From Marivirga sericea (GTDB lineage: Bacteria; Bacteroidota; Bacteroidia; Cytophagales; Cyclobacteriaceae), in assembly GCF_900177665.1 (NCBI RefSeq), contig NZ_FXAW01000001.1:310001-374000 (forward strand): 64,000 nucleotides of DNA, written 5' to 3'. Position numbers and translations under genes: made by a program. Under the pieces are notes generated by a model. The model was not told where the DNA came from. It saw only the letters and a program-made list of their open reading frames with translations, and did not search any database. This document shows, piece after piece, positions 18,139 to 28,652 of the stretch; the first letter of the stretch is position 1; every line of letters starts with the position of its first letter.

Positions 18139-19704
18139 ATGATTAACCTTTCTGTTATTTTAGAAGATAGTGCTCGAAAATATCCCGATAAAAATGCTTT
18201 CATTTTTATGGATAATCATTTGACTTATGCACAAATTAATGGTGCTGCTAATCAGATTGCCCATGGCTTGGTTGCAGCTGGAATTAAAAAAGGAGATAGA
18301 GTAGCATTGAGTTGCTTAAATCTACCGTATTTTCCAATGGTTTATTTCGGTATTTTGAAAGCTGGAGCTATAGTAGTGCCGCTTTCAGTCCTTTTGAAAA
18401 GAGATGAGATAGCCTACCATCTGCAGGATTCAGGTGCGAAAGCTTATTTCTGTTTTGAAGGAACCCCTGAATTACCAATGGGAACTGAAGGCAAGGCAGG
18501 TTTTGATGCATCTAATGATTGTAAAGAGCTCTATATAATCACAGGAAAACCTTCGGATCCTTCTCCAATTCAAGGTGAGAAAACGCTGGGAATGTTGATG
18601 GGTAAGCAGCCAGTAGTATTTGAAAATGTTTTAACTTCAGCGGATGATACGGCTCTAATTATCTATACTTCCGGAACCACAGGAAAACCAAAGGGAGCAG
18701 AGTTAACACATTCTAATCTTCTGCATAATGCGATGCTTTCAACTGATATAACCGATTTGGTCCATAACGATAGGCAACTAATTGTGCTCCCGCTTTTCCA
18801 CATATTTGCAATGACTGTGCTCATGAATGCAGGTCTTTACAAGGGAGCTACAAGTGTTTTATTACCAAGATTTGATGCTGAAGCAGTTTTAGGACTTATG
18901 CAACAGCATACCATTACTGTTTTTGCTGGAGTACCCACCATGTATTGGGGACTGCTTAATTACGAAAACACAAAATTTGATCTAAAGGGAATAGCAAAAA
19001 ACCTTAAAACCTGTGTTTCTGGAGGAGCTGCTTTGCCAGTGAATGTCTTAGAAAAGTTTGAGGATAAGTTTGAAGTACCTATTCTGGAGGGATATGGTAT
19101 GTCGGAAGGCTCACCTGTAGTGACCTTTAACCAAAAAGCTTTTGGGAAGAAGCCTGGCTCTGTTGGTACTCCTGTTTGGGGAGTAGAAGTAAAAGTGGTT
19201 GATGGGGAGGATAATGAAGTGCCAGTTGGTGAAAAAGGGGAGCTCATCTATAGAGGCCATAATGTGATGAAAGGCTACTTCAATAAACCGGAAGAAAATA
19301 AAGTGACTCTTAAAAATGGCTGGCTACATTCAGGTGACGTGGCAGTAAAAGACAAGGATGGTTTTTTCTTTATTGTAGACAGAACGAAAGAAATGATAAT
19401 TCGCAAAGGATTAAATGTTTACCCGCGAGAAATAGAGGAGGTAATGGTAAAGCATGAGGCTGTTTCTATGGTGGCTGTAATAGGAGTACCCGATGATGAA
19501 TCAGGGGAAGAAATTAAAGCTTGTGTGGTATTGCAAAAAGGCAAGAAGATTTCCGAGGCAGATTTGATCGCCTGGACAAAAAATAACATAGCAGCCTATA
19601 AATACCCAAGAATAATAGAATATATGGAAGCACTACCTATGAGTGCTACAGGGAAGATTCTGAAAAAAGAACTAAGTAAAGAAATAACTAAAACGATTCA
19701 TTAA
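18139..19704 (+). CDS. Medium/long-chain acyl-CoA ligase (AMP-forming), AlkK-like
   Basis: Activates a carboxylic acid with ATP and CoA to give acyl-CoA. I choose the ATG at 18139 (MINLSVILEDSARKYPDK), which begins right at the family's conserved N-terminus; the upstream 38-codon extension from a TTG would cover the regulatory region. 521 residues. The AMP-binding P-loop is IYTSGTTGKPKGAELTH; further motifs are GYGMSEGSP, LHSGDVAVKDKDGFFFIVDR and the C-terminal lysine in MSATGKILKKEL. First gene of a three-gene plus-strand cassette, 41 bases before the aldehyde dehydrogenase. Chain length cannot be told from sequence. Confidence 0.9.
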   Translation: MINLSVILEDSARKYPDKNAFIFMDNHLTYAQINGAANQIAHGLVAAGIKKGDRVALSCLNLPYFPMVYFGILKAGAIVVPLSVLLKRDEIAYHLQDSGAKAYFCFEGTPELPMGTEGKAGFDASNDCKELYIITGKPSDPSPIQGEKTLGMLMGKQPVVFENVLTSADDTALIIYTSGTTGKPKGAELTHSNLLHNAMLSTDITDLVHNDRQLIVLPLFHIFAMTVLMNAGLYKGATSVLLPRFDAEAVLGLMQQHTITVFAGVPTMYWGLLNYENTKFDLKGIAKNLKTCVSGGAALPVNVLEKFEDKFEVPILEGYGMSEGSPVVTFNQKAFGKKPGSVGTPVWGVEVKVVDGEDNEVPVGEKGELIYRGHNVMKGYFNKPEENKVTLKNGWLHSGDVAVKDKDGFFFIVDRTKEMIIRKGLNVYPREIEEVMVKHEAVSMVAVIGVPDDESGEEIKACVVLQKGKKISEADLIAWTKNNIAAYKYPRIIEYMEALPMSATGKILKKELSKEITKTIH

Positions 19705-19745
19705 TATACTCAAATAAATTTTAGTAACGACTAACTCAAAAAATT

Positions 19746-21176
19746 ATGGAAGCGACATTAGAAGCACCAGTGGAAGCAAAAATTTCCGACATTCAACGCA
19801 TTTTTGATAAACAACACGCTAACTATATGAAGGTTGGCAATACAACAGTTTCAGAACGAAAAGCTAAGCTTAAAAAATTTCATCAAGTAGTTGAGAAATA
19901 TCGCCCTCAAATCAAGGAAGCGATGTATAATGATTATCGAAAGCATCCCAGTGAAGTGGATTTAACTGAAGTATATCCAGTTACCAGCGAAATCAAACAT
20001 GCTCGCAGGAAATTAAGGAGTTGGATGGGAAAACAGCATATATCAACTCCTCTGGCTTTGTTGGGTTCAACTTCAAAAGTACATTACGAACCAAAAGGAA
20101 TGGTTTTAATCATTTCACCATGGAATTTCCCTTTTAATCTAACTTTCGGCCCTTTGGTTTCTGCTGTAGCTGCAGGGAATACTGTAATTATAAAGCCATC
20201 CGAGATGACACCACATTCTTCTGCTTTGATGGGGAAATTATTGGCTGAAGTATTTGAAGAAAATGAAGTGGCAGTAATTGAAGGAGGAAAGGATACTTCT
20301 ACCGAATTATTAGCTTTAAAATTTAACCACATATTCTTTACAGGAGCTCCTAGCATTGGTAAAATTGTGATGGCTGCAGCAGCTAAGCATCTTACCTCAG
20401 TAACCTTAGAGCTTGGTGGTAAATCACCAACCATAGTAGATGAAACAGCTGATTTGAAAATGGCAGCCCGCAGAGTAGCTTGGGGTAAATGTTTGAATAA
20501 TGGTCAGGTTTGCATTGCTCCGGATTACGTATTTGTACATGAAAGTAAAAAAGCAGAATTCGTATCTGAAGTCAATAAAGCGATCAATCATTTCTACTCA
20601 GAAAATGCTTCCGAAGAGAGTTCCTATGCTCGAATTGTCAACGAACACCATTTCAATAGAATCAAAAGCTACGTAGATGATGCGGTAAGTAAAGGAGCGA
20701 AGGTTGAACTTGGAGCTAAATTTGATGAGTCGCAGAATTACATTTCTCCTACAGTCATGACCAATGTTTCAAATGATTCGAAACTGATGACCAATGAGAT
20801 TTTCGGACCCATTATGCCAATTTTCACTTTTAAAGATGTAAATGAGGCAATCGACCAAATTAACGAGCGTGAAAAGCCATTGGCTCTGTACATTTTCAGT
20901 AAAAGCAATAAAAATATTAATCATATTTTAAAAAATACTAGAGCAGGTGGAGGCTGCATTAATCACAGTTCGGTACATTTCTTCAATACAAACTTGCCAT
21001 TTGGTGGGTCCAACAATAGCGGAATTGGTAAAGGCCACGGATTTGATGGTTTTAAAGCTTTTTCTAATGCAAGAGGTGTCTTACGCCAACACGTACCGAA
21101 TGCATTGGAACTATTGCTACCACCTTATACTAATTTCTCTCAAAAGCTGATTGACTTTACGATTAAGTACTTTTAG
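19746..21176 (+). CDS. Aldehyde dehydrogenase, class 3-like (fatty aldehyde type)
   Basis: NAD(P)-dependent oxidation of an aldehyde to the acid. 476 residues with the catalytic Cys256 in [10 protein letters not shown] and general base E222 in LELGGKSP. The length, the [15 protein letters not shown] region and the C-terminal tail with a hydrophobic end resemble class 3 / fatty aldehyde dehydrogenases rather than betaine aldehyde dehydrogenase. It lies between the acyl-CoA ligase and GMC dehydrogenase genes (41 and 17 bases), so it probably supplies acid to the ligase from aldehyde made by the dehydrogenase. Confidence 0.92.
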   Translation: MEATLEAPVEAKISDIQRIFDKQHANYMKVGNTTVSERKAKLKKFHQVVEKYRPQIKEAMYNDYRKHPSEVDLTEVYPVTSEIKHARRKLRSWMGKQHISTPLALLGSTSKVHYEPKGMVLIISPWNFPFNLTFGPLVSAVAAGNTVIIKPSEMTPHSSALMGKLLAEVFEENEVAVIEGGKDTSTELLALKFNHIFFTGAPSIGKIVMAAAAKHLTSVTLELGGKSPTIVDETADLKMAARRVAWGKCLNNGQVCIAPDYVFVHESKKAEFVSEVNKAINHFYSENASEESSYARIVNEHHFNRIKSYVDDAVSKGAKVELGAKFDESQNYISPTVMTNVSNDSKLMTNEIFGPIMPIFTFKDVNEAIDQINEREKPLALYIFSKSNKNINHILKNTRAGGGCINHSSVHFFNTNLPFGGSNNSGIGKGHGFDGFKAFSNARGVLRQHVPNALELLLPPYTNFSQKLIDFTIKYF

Positions 21177-21193
21177 TATCTAAACTCCAAACT

Positions 21194-22786
21194 ATGACAA
21201 ATTCAGAATATGATTTTATAATTATTGGGGCAGGAGCCGCAGGTTGCGTCCTAGCTTCTCGATTATCGGAAAACGGAAAGCATAAAGTACTGATACTAGA
21301 AGCGGGAGGCAGTGATAAAAGCAATGATGTAAAGATTCCGGCTGCATTCCCCAAAACCTTTCTTTCGCCACTAGATTACAGCTATTATTCGGTTAAGATG
21401 AAGAGTATGAACAACCGCTCGGTTTATTTACCAAGGGGAAAGATGTTGGGAGGCTGTAGTAGCAATAATGCCATGATTTATATCCGTGGTCATAAAAATG
21501 ACTATGATCAGTGGAAGAAGTTAGGAAATGAGGGTTGGTCCTATGAAGAGGTGCTTCCTTACTTTAAGAAAGCCGAAAATAACGAAACAATAGCAGATGA
21601 GTATCATGGCAAAGGAGGTCCTCTTAATATCAATAATAGAAATTACACTAATCATCTATCTGATGTTTTTGTAGAAGCCGGACAAGAGCTAGGTTATTCA
21701 AAAAATGAAGATTTCAATGGAGCTGAGCAGGATGGATTCGGTTATTTTCAAGTTAACCATATTAATGGGGAAAGATGTAGTGCGGCTAGAGCTTACCTTC
21801 ACCCTGCGGAATCAAGGAATAATTTGACAGTAGAGATTCATGCTGAAGTAGAGAAAATAATTATTGAGGATAAAACGGCTAAAGGGGTTGTCTATCATCA
21901 AAATGGGGTGCGCCATGAAGTACATGCTCGTAAAGAGGTGATTTTAAGTGGTGGTGCCTACAATAGCCCAAAAGTACTAATGCTTTCAGGTGTTGGTGAT
22001 CAAGAGGAACTAAAGAAGCTGGGAATAGAAGTTAAGCACCATTCGGCTCATGTTGGTAAAAATTTGCAAGATCATATGGTATTCTTTGTAATGTTTAATA
22101 CCACTTATAAAAAGACCTTAGATGCTGCAGAACGGTTCCCTATCGTGATTAAGAACTTGGCAAACTACCTGATTTCTAAAAAAGGCCCTTTTGCAAGTAA
22201 CATAGGTGAGGCGGGAGCTTTTGTGAAATCTTCAGAGGATAAGCCAAATCCAGATGTGCAGTACCATTTCGCTCCTGCTTTTTTTGTAGAGCATGGATTG
22301 AAAAGTCCCAAAACAGGTAATGGATATTCCATAGGAGGGAAACTGTTGAATCCTAGTAGTATGGGTACAGTTTCTTTGGCGTCTAGCAATTATCAAGATA
22401 AGCCCTCGATTGACCATAATTATATGAGTACTGAAGATGATGTGAAACGTTCAATTTGGGGCTATAAACTTGCTGACAAAATAGGGAAATCAAAAGCTTT
22501 TGCTCAACATTATGGTAGTCGTTTTATACCTGATAAACCGATAGAAGATGATCAAGAGATAGAAGAATTTATTCGTAATACGGGAGAGACGCTGTATCAT
22601 CCTACATCAACTTGTCGCATGGGCAAGGAAGGCGAAGCAGTGGTAGACAATAAGTTAAAAGTCTATGGAATCGCTAATTTGCGTGTAGTAGATGCTTCGA
22701 TTATGCCGAAGATTGTTAGTGGCAATACTCAGGCACCTACCATTATGATTGCAGAAAAAGCAGCGGACCTTATTTTAGAAGAATAG
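21194..22786 (+). CDS. GMC-family FAD alcohol dehydrogenase (AlkJ / choline dehydrogenase-like)
   Basis: Oxidizes an alcohol to the aldehyde using bound FAD, usually passing electrons to the quinone pool. 530 residues. N-terminal FAD fold [21 protein letters not shown] signature 1 around [20 protein letters not shown]; signature 2 in [19 protein letters not shown]; catalytic His in [12 protein letters not shown] and the partner Asn in [16 protein letters not shown]. Sequence of this type is commonly annotated choline dehydrogenase. Its company with an acyl-CoA ligase and a class 3 aldehyde dehydrogenase suggests fatty alcohols instead, but with a betaine/choline-type importer 4 kb away choline stays possible. 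Confidence 0.9.
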   Translation: MTNSEYDFIIIGAGAAGCVLASRLSENGKHKVLILEAGGSDKSNDVKIPAAFPKTFLSPLDYSYYSVKMKSMNNRSVYLPRGKMLGGCSSNNAMIYIRGHKNDYDQWKKLGNEGWSYEEVLPYFKKAENNETIADEYHGKGGPLNINNRNYTNHLSDVFVEAGQELGYSKNEDFNGAEQDGFGYFQVNHINGERCSAARAYLHPAESRNNLTVEIHAEVEKIIIEDKTAKGVVYHQNGVRHEVHARKEVILSGGAYNSPKVLMLSGVGDQEELKKLGIEVKHHSAHVGKNLQDHMVFFVMFNTTYKKTLDAAERFPIVIKNLANYLISKKGPFASNIGEAGAFVKSSEDKPNPDVQYHFAPAFFVEHGLKSPKTGNGYSIGGKLLNPSSMGTVSLASSNYQDKPSIDHNYMSTEDDVKRSIWGYKLADKIGKSKAFAQHYGSRFIPDKPIEDDQEIEEFIRNTGETLYHPTSTCRMGKEGEAVVDNKLKVYGIANLRVVDASIMPKIVSGNTQAPTIMIAEKAADLILEE

Positions 22787-22956
22787 GTCACTTCTGAATA
22801 AAGTCAACTTCTTTACTTTTTACATATGATAAAATTAAAAGATGGATGTTGCTGGGGTCTTCGAAGGAGTCTTAGTGATATCCACTTTTCATTATCCAAA
22901 AGTACTAGTTGAGAATGAATAGGTGAAAATTTGAATAATTTAATTTTGAGCAGAGT

Positions 22957-24213
22957 TTACTCTACTTTATCGACATTTTTTGGTACCTGGGTTGTAACAA
23001 TTAGTACTCCAATTCCCGCCATTATAGCACCTATTAAAAATGGTGTCAAATAGCCAAATCTAATTGAATAACCCGAGACAAAAGAGCCCAGAGATATCCC
23101 CAGACCAAAGGCCATTGTTACTACTGATAATTGCGTTCCTGTATTGCCTTTTTCTGCTAAATCTCCAGCTAACGCTAGGGAAGGGGCAAAGACCATGGCA
23201 GCACTTATACCTTGAAATGCTCGTGCCGTTATCAATTGCCAAGGTTGTGTTACCAATCCCTCAAGAAATACTATGGGTATAAGACCGACTAGGCCAATGA
23301 TGATAAATATTCTTCTTCCGAATTTATCGCTGGCTTTACCAATGATAGGCTGGGCAATAGCCAATGCCCCAATTAGCGCACTAAATTCAAGGGAAAACAT
23401 AAATGCACCTTGGGAAAGCCTTTCATTAGTTTTGGTTTCAATTGGAGCAAGTAGTGAAAAGCCAAAACTCATAACTAATGTTGCTAGCGCTAAGGCAAAT
23501 ATTGGATCTAGTATTCTCCCTTTTTCCGCGGAAGTAATTCGAATCTTCATTTTTCTGTTGCTAGGTTCGGTTTCTTCCGGATCTGAAACAAAAAAGGCTA
23601 CCAGCAAAGCACTTAGTAATGCTGCCCCAGAGGCTACTAAAAATGAAGCTACAAATCCGTTGATGGGACCTATTAAGGGCAAGTTATATGGACCGCTTTC
23701 TACCAAAACTCCACTAGCGAGAGGACCCAGTCCGAACCCGATCAATCGGAATGAGTTATAGACGCCCATATTATTACCTCGCGTCTTTTTTTGGCTTAGC
23801 TCGCTTACCAGAGCCAAGCTTGCTGTAATCGTGAAGGCTGCGGCTATTCCTTGCGCAATACGAATCACCATCAATAAATAATATGTATGAGCTAGTGAGT
23901 AGGAAAAATTTGCTAAGGTAAAAATAGCAAGCCCAAGCACTACAAAAAGCTTTCGCTTCCCTATTTTGTCGGATAGTCTTCCGGTAAACGGCTGTGAAAA
24001 ACTGGTTATCAGTCCAAATAGTCCAAGGATAAGACCTGTGATTAGGCTTTCTGTAAGTCCTAGGAATTCTCCTTTAATGCTTTCGCTTGCGATATAGAGT
24101 GGAAGTACTACGATGAGAAAAGAATTACCCATAGCGTCTGCCATTCTAGCAAATCCTAATATTACTACCCTTCTATCAGTGCCGAATATATCTTTCCTTT
24201 GTCTTTTTACCAA
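22957..24213 (-). CDS. MFS transporter, drug/metabolite exporter-like
   Basis: A 418-residue, 12-helix major facilitator. Motif A is visible twice, as FTGRLSDKIGKRKLFV after helix 2 and IIGKASDKFGRRIFII after helix 8; the helix 5 region with VLVESGPYNLP is compatible with motif C. Such proteins mostly export small hydrophobic molecules. The gene stands between the alcohol-oxidation cassette (convergent) and an NTF2-like gene on the same strand 101 bases upstream. Substrate unknown. Confidence 0.85.
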   Translation of the reverse strand: MVKRQRKDIFGTDRRVVILGFARMADAMGNSFLIVVLPLYIASESIKGEFLGLTESLITGLILGLFGLITSFSQPFTGRLSDKIGKRKLFVVLGLAIFTLANFSYSLAHTYYLLMVIRIAQGIAAAFTITASLALVSELSQKKTRGNNMGVYNSFRLIGFGLGPLASGVLVESGPYNLPLIGPINGFVASFLVASGAALLSALLVAFFVSDPEETEPSNRKMKIRITSAEKGRILDPIFALALATLVMSFGFSLLAPIETKTNERLSQGAFMFSLEFSALIGALAIAQPIIGKASDKFGRRIFIIIGLVGLIPIVFLEGLVTQPWQLITARAFQGISAAMVFAPSLALAGDLAEKGNTGTQLSVVTMAFGLGISLGSFVSGYSIRFGYLTPFLIGAIMAGIGVLIVTTQVPKNVDKVE

Positions 24214-24314
24214 TCCGAGACTTTTAATTTAGCATCTTCTATTTGTCCTGTTACGGCAGTTTTAAATAAAAGTATAGCGTATCAACAAAGAAGGTAGTTG
24301 ATGGTTTTAATTTT

Positions 24315-24785
24315 TTAAAGTCTGTTACTTTTTTCAATATACTGATCTAATTTTTTATTGGTAGTTTTCTGAATCTTGTTCTTCATGAAAGAGGTCCATC
24401 CCAGCAAATACCCAGTAAAACCCATAGCTTGTTGGGTCCATTTCCACAGGTTAAAAGTATCTATATGTTCAATTATTTTGCCATCCTCAAATTTAAAATT
24501 AGCCTCGACTGTATTTACTACTTTTCTTTTCCCGTAAAAATACTCAGCAATCCAACGAGCCTTTCCTGTGTCAGAAGCAGTATGAATGATTTCATATCTA
24601 ATTTTAATATCTCCATTTTTAGGAGTTAGTAGCATTTTCCACATCGACCGAGCTCTTGGACCTTCTAAGATCCCAAAAGCAGGATCTTGAAAAACTATAT
24701 TTTCGTGATAGCACTCTACCATTTCTTCACTTTTCCCATTTGAGAATCCAGTATAGAATTTTTTTATTAGTTCTTTATTGTTCAT
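24315..24785 (-). CDS. NTF2/SnoaL-like small protein
   Basis: A 156-residue protein of the NTF2-like superfamily (cone-shaped fold used by ketosteroid isomerases, SnoaL cyclases and many binding proteins). It begins NNKELIKKFYTGFSNG, continues with ENIVFQDPAFGILEGPRA and ends with a helical, basic tail of about 40 residues (MGFTGYLLGWTSFMKNKI). No signal peptide. The fold call is good but no activity can be assigned; no pathway partners stand next to it. Confidence 0.75.
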   Translation of the reverse strand: MNNKELIKKFYTGFSNGKSEEMVECYHENIVFQDPAFGILEGPRARSMWKMLLTPKNGDIKIRYEIIHTASDTGKARWIAEYFYGKRKVVNTVEANFKFEDGKIIEHIDTFNLWKWTQQAMGFTGYLLGWTSFMKNKIQKTTNKKLDQYIEKSNRL

Positions 24786-25107
24786 GATGCTTATTTTTTG
24801 TGGGAATTACGTTTGAAGTATTCTACTAACTTATATTTTGAACTGTCTACCCTGGCTAGAGCGTGTTTTTTTAGCCACAATGTAGCCATTATTTTCTGAT
24901 GCTGGACTTTAGATTTTCTAAAGCTTAATTGTAGCTTGATTCTTAAAGCTAAGGTTGATATTTGTTGGAGTGCATGAGAGTAAATTTTTGCTACCTACTA
25001 TTTTGTTATTTGAATTTAGAAACATCTAAAAAGTTTTTAGTGGAGGCAAAATGTCTCCAACCTTTTCATTCAAAATGGGGTCTTATATCAAACTTAATTG
25101 ATTTGCG
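24786..25107. other. Intergenic region between divergent genes
   Basis: About 320 bases, AT-rich, between the starts of the NTF2-like gene and a small lipoprotein gene. It must contain both promoters, but no clean TAnnTTTG/TTG pair was found. No RNA gene or repeat was recognised. Confidence 0.5.
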
Positions 25108-25482
25108 ATGAGAAAAATAATTGTTGCCTTTTTTCTTCTAACATGCATCTGGGCATGCGAACCAAAGGATGGAGAAATTTCAAAAGATTGCACTTATACT
25201 GCAACGGTTGTTGATCTATCAGGCATGGATGGTTGTGGTTATGTTTTTCAATTGGATAATGGCAACTACCTTGAGCCTGTCTGGCAATGGGGATGGTGTG
25301 GTACTCCTCCTTTACCCGAAGGTGCTACTGAAGACCCACTATGGAATTTCAGATTCGTAGAAGGCCAGCGGGTAAAATTAGGATATGAAGTGGCAGAACA
25401 AGGAGGAAGCATCTGTATGGTAGGAGAGCAGGTCATTATTACTTGTCTGGAAGTGATTGGAGAGGTCCCTGTTGAGCAATAA
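25108..25482 (+). CDS. Small Cys-rich lipoprotein, unknown function
   Basis: A 124-residue lipoprotein: signal ending in the lipobox IWAC, then an acidic start (EPKDGEISKDC). The mature part has several further cysteines (DGCGY, WGWCGTPPL, SICMVG, IITCLEV) that could make disulfides, and aromatic-rich beta strands. I recognise no family. It is a single-gene unit, convergent with the ribosome-protection GTPase gene 37 bases away. Confidence 0.7.
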   Translation: MRKIIVAFFLLTCIWACEPKDGEISKDCTYTATVVDLSGMDGCGYVFQLDNGNYLEPVWQWGWCGTPPLPEGATEDPLWNFRFVEGQRVKLGYEVAEQGGSICMVGEQVIITCLEVIGEVPVEQ

Positions 25483-25519
25483 AGTGTCGTTCAACCTTTA
25501 TTCTATCTGTAATTATGCT

Positions 25520-27514
25520 TCACACAGGCAATCGTTGATCAGCCTTAAATGCTCCTCGCATATGCAAAATCCACTGCGATTCATTTAGAGGTGAAACTCC
25601 CTTAAATGGTCTAATCTTATCTTCCGTAGTAGTCGTTTTTTCGTAGCCATCGAGGCTTAGTTTTAGGCGTCCTTTCCCAGAGGTGGTCGCATTAAATTTT
25701 ATGCCGTAATCAATAGCTTCTGCCACAGCAACACGTCCTTTTAATATAAAAAAATCATCATCGAAAGTCGGAGCCTCTATCTGCGCTCTCATTTGGTTGA
25801 GGTCTCCTGAAATGGGCCCCAGTAAATCTTGTTGAGCTTTGATTTCAAATGCATACATCGGTTCTAAAAGATCAGTTCCTGCGTTCTCCAAGCCTCTGAG
25901 CACACCCATAGGAGTGGCTAGTAAAAAATCACCTGGGTTAGAATGTACATTATGTTCTGAGCCTTCTATAAGAGTGATGGATAAATCCGTTACTTCATAG
26001 CCTTTAAGTCCTTGCTTTAACGACCAAGGGATGGCTCTCTTGACCTCATTGATGTATTTATTGCTTATCTCACTGGTGCGGACTTTAGAAGTAAAGGAAA
26101 TTCCACTGCCCACTGGTGCTGGATCGAGTAGGAAGGTCATAATGGCCCAGCAAGGTTTAGGCATCCAATAGCGAACATAACCTTCTGCTGACTTGGAAGG
26201 TGTTTCCTTATAAATTACTTTAGGTTTTAGGAATTCTGCCTCGATTGACCATCGCTGCACCAAGTTTTCTTTCAAAACTTCTGTTTGGATTGGGCCTAAG
26301 ATTTTGAGATGAAACTCTCGGACTTCTTTAAACCATTTAAAATCTAAAGCAGGGTCTTCAAGGTTGAGGATCTCCAATGCTTCCCCTAGTTTTTGGTAAT
26401 CCTTATCTTCAATAGCCTTTACTTCTACTCCTAAAACCGCATCACTAATCTTCGAAAATTCATCATGAAGAATTTCCGTGCCCAGTGCATCTCCAGCCTG
26501 AATGATTTCAGTAGTGCTGATAATGCCGACTTCCCCTGGTGACAATTCTGGAAATTGCGCTAAGCTGCCGAGATGTGGCTTAAAGATCTGATTAATTTTA
26601 ATTTCCTTTTCAAGTTGTTGCGAATGAATGCTGTCTTTGGTTTTTAGGAGACCGCCATAAGATTTTATGTAGGCTAATCTCCCTAATTTATCATGAAACT
26701 CTACTTTAAACACCTTGGCAGAGGCTGTTGAGAAATAGGTTTGGGGATGGGAGAGGAGCACTGTGAGATTATTTAATAAAGCTTCTATTCCTATTCCCAG
26801 TTTAGCACTTCCGAAAAGGACAGGAAAAAGTGACTTGTTTTCTATAGCTTGCTGAGCTTTTTCTAAAATACTTTCAAAATTATCCGTTTTACCTTCAAGG
26901 TATTGTTCCAAAAAAATCTCATTGCATTCGGCTAGATTTTCTAGAGAAATTTCAAGGATTGGAACTCCTAAATGACCAGCAGTATTTGTGAAAGATCTTA
27001 ATTTAGGATCATTTGCAACGGAAAGATCTGGAAAGTTCAAAGCGAAGAGCTTTGCCCTTAATTCTTCCTGAAGATCTAAAAAGACTTGCTCCGTATTGAC
27101 TCCATCGCGATCAATTTTATTAATGAAAATGATAACAGGTAGGTTTCGCTCTTTCAAGCTCTCCCATAAATTAAGGGTGTGGGCTTGCACGCCCTCCTTG
27201 GCAGAAACGACCAAAATTACCGCATCTAAGATTGAAAGAGACCGATCTACTTCAGCAGCAAAATCAATGTGGCCCGGTGTGTCCACCATTTGAAAAATAT
27301 GATTTTTCCAAGTAAAATTAACCGCTGCTGATTTGATTGAAATCCCTCGGCTTTTCTCAATCGCTAAACCATCCGTTATAGCAGAGCCTTTATCAACACT
27401 TCCTTGAGATGCTATGGCACCAGAATGATGCAATAAACACTCTGTCAGAGAGGTTTTGCCGGCATCCACATGCGCTAAAATCCCTATGGTTGTAATAGTT
27501 TTTGGAGACATCAA
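25520..27514 (-). CDS. TetM/TetQ-like ribosomal protection GTPase
   Basis: An EF-G-like translational GTPase of the ribosomal protection group, which in known members removes tetracycline from the ribosome. 664 residues, close to TetM and TetQ (about 640-660). G1 GILAHVDAGKTSLTE, G2 region EKSRGISI, G3 DTPGHIDF, G4 NKIDRDG, then the later EF-G-type domains. The N-terminal 120 residues parallel TetM closely in layout (SGAIASQGSVDKGS, SAKEGVQAHT). No mobile element or other resistance gene is adjacent, so it may be an old chromosomal copy. Actual resistance is not shown by the sequence. Confidence 0.85.
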   Translation of the reverse strand: MMSPKTITTIGILAHVDAGKTSLTECLLHHSGAIASQGSVDKGSAITDGLAIEKSRGISIKSAAVNFTWKNHIFQMVDTPGHIDFAAEVDRSLSILDAVILVVSAKEGVQAHTLNLWESLKERNLPVIIFINKIDRDGVNTEQVFLDLQEELRAKLFALNFPDLSVANDPKLRSFTNTAGHLGVPILEISLENLAECNEIFLEQYLEGKTDNFESILEKAQQAIENKSLFPVLFGSAKLGIGIEALLNNLTVLLSHPQTYFSTASAKVFKVEFHDKLGRLAYIKSYGGLLKTKDSIHSQQLEKEIKINQIFKPHLGSLAQFPELSPGEVGIISTTEIIQAGDALGTEILHDEFSKISDAVLGVEVKAIEDKDYQKLGEALEILNLEDPALDFKWFKEVREFHLKILGPIQTEVLKENLVQRWSIEAEFLKPKVIYKETPSKSAEGYVRYWMPKPCWAIMTFLLDPAPVGSGISFTSKVRTSEISNKYINEVKRAIPWSLKQGLKGYEVTDLSITLIEGSEHNVHSNPGDFLLATPMGVLRGLENAGTDLLEPMYAFEIKAQQDLLGPISGDLNQMRAQIEAPTFDDDFFILKGRVAVAEAIDYGIKFNATTSGKGRLKLSLDGYEKTTTTEDKIRPFKGVSPLNESQWILHMRGAFKADQRLPV

Positions 27515-27688
27515 TGAACAAAACTAGTAAGTTTAATAGGCTTTTTCAGGAATTAAAACACTTTTTGGGAATTTTAATAAAAAGGAAAAACATGGGGTTC
27601 ATACTTTTTTTGTGGTTTAAATACTTTGATAAAACTTTTCTGCTTGTTTTCGTGCGTGCAGATAGGTCAGATTCAGCACTAGATTAGT

Positions 27689-28234
27689 TTAGAAATTGTA
27701 GCCAATGGAAACTGCAGCTAGTGGATGAACTTCTGAAAGAAATTTTCCGGATAATTCCCGCGGTAGTTTAGAAAATATATTTGTCTCTATAATCGGGGTG
27801 AAACCTGCTCTAAATAGAAATCGACCATCAGGTTTTTGATATCTGTATCCAATTCTAGCAGATAAGAAACCATCCCAAAACCAATCAATAGCAGTATTAC
27901 CGGAATCACGAGAAGCCTCTCGAATAATCACCATGCCGACACCTGCTTCAATATGGTGGTTATTAATAGATAAAATCTCGTTAATTCCAATAGGTATCCA
28001 CACATCTCTAAAACCTATGAAAGGAGGGTAGTACGCGATTCCTATTTGTCCGGTTGTTTTAAGAAGCTCACTATTAATTAATATTCTTTCATAATTGATT
28101 GAGTATATTAATCCATGGCCACCAAGTTCCAATTGAAAATTATTCTGATAATCAAATTTTTTTGAATACTGAGCTTGAGCCGAATATAAACTTGAAAGTA
28201 TAATTACCAGAAGTAAAGGAATTAGGTTTTTCAT
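27689..28234 (-). CDS. Small outer-membrane beta-barrel-like protein
   Basis: A 181-residue protein with a signal peptide (VIILSSLYSAQAQ) and alternating polar/hydrophobic strands such as FQLELGGHGLIYSINYER and HHIEAGVGMVIIR, ending in Phe (AAVSIGYNF), as outer membrane barrels do. No specific family recognised. Transcribed alone; a 418-base gap lies upstream. Confidence 0.6.
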   Translation of the reverse strand: MKNLIPLLLVIILSSLYSAQAQYSKKFDYQNNFQLELGGHGLIYSINYERILINSELLKTTGQIGIAYYPPFIGFRDVWIPIGINEILSINNHHIEAGVGMVIIREASRDSGNTAIDWFWDGFLSARIGYRYQKPDGRFLFRAGFTPIIETNIFSKLPRELSGKFLSEVHPLAAVSIGYNF

Positions 28235-28652
28235 AAAATAAAATGTAAATAAGATTTGGTCAAATGCAATTTTCTTTCATATTGATTAAACGCTACGTGT
28301 ATCTATTTTAGTATGAATTGTTGGCATACTATTGATTCCCATTTCAAACCCTATTTCAGTTGTGATAACCCTATTTTTTTTTGTGAAAAAGGAGAATATT
28401 CCTTCAAGCTCATTTCCAAGTCCTGAATTAGCTGATTGTTTTCGTTCATAGATCTTTTCAGACTATTAAGATAAAATCCTATTAACAACCTAAGTTGTGA
28501 AAGGATGGGTAAAAAATAGCATGGTTTACTATTTGACTATATCTATGATTGATAGTCGAGGATTTCTAAAATTCGAAGGTTATACCTTTTAAGGAAGTGA
28601 ATTTACAATTTAAAGCTTAGTGCTTTTAAACTAAAAAATTTTATATTTACCT
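28235..28652. other. Intergenic region before the WD40-caspase gene
   Basis: About 420 AT-rich bases between divergent genes. A 10-base direct repeat AACCCTATTT is at 28347-28356 and 28367-28376, 20 bases apart, which could be a regulator site. No RNA gene, open reading frame or clear promoter was recognised. Confidence 0.4.

Noticed and set aside
14579-22786. One choline-to-betaine system (importer, choline dehydrogenase, betaine aldehyde dehydrogenase)
   Set aside because: The aldehyde dehydrogenase looks like class 3, an acyl-CoA ligase heads the operon, and an AraC gene on the opposite strand separates it from the importer. It stays a possible alternative only.
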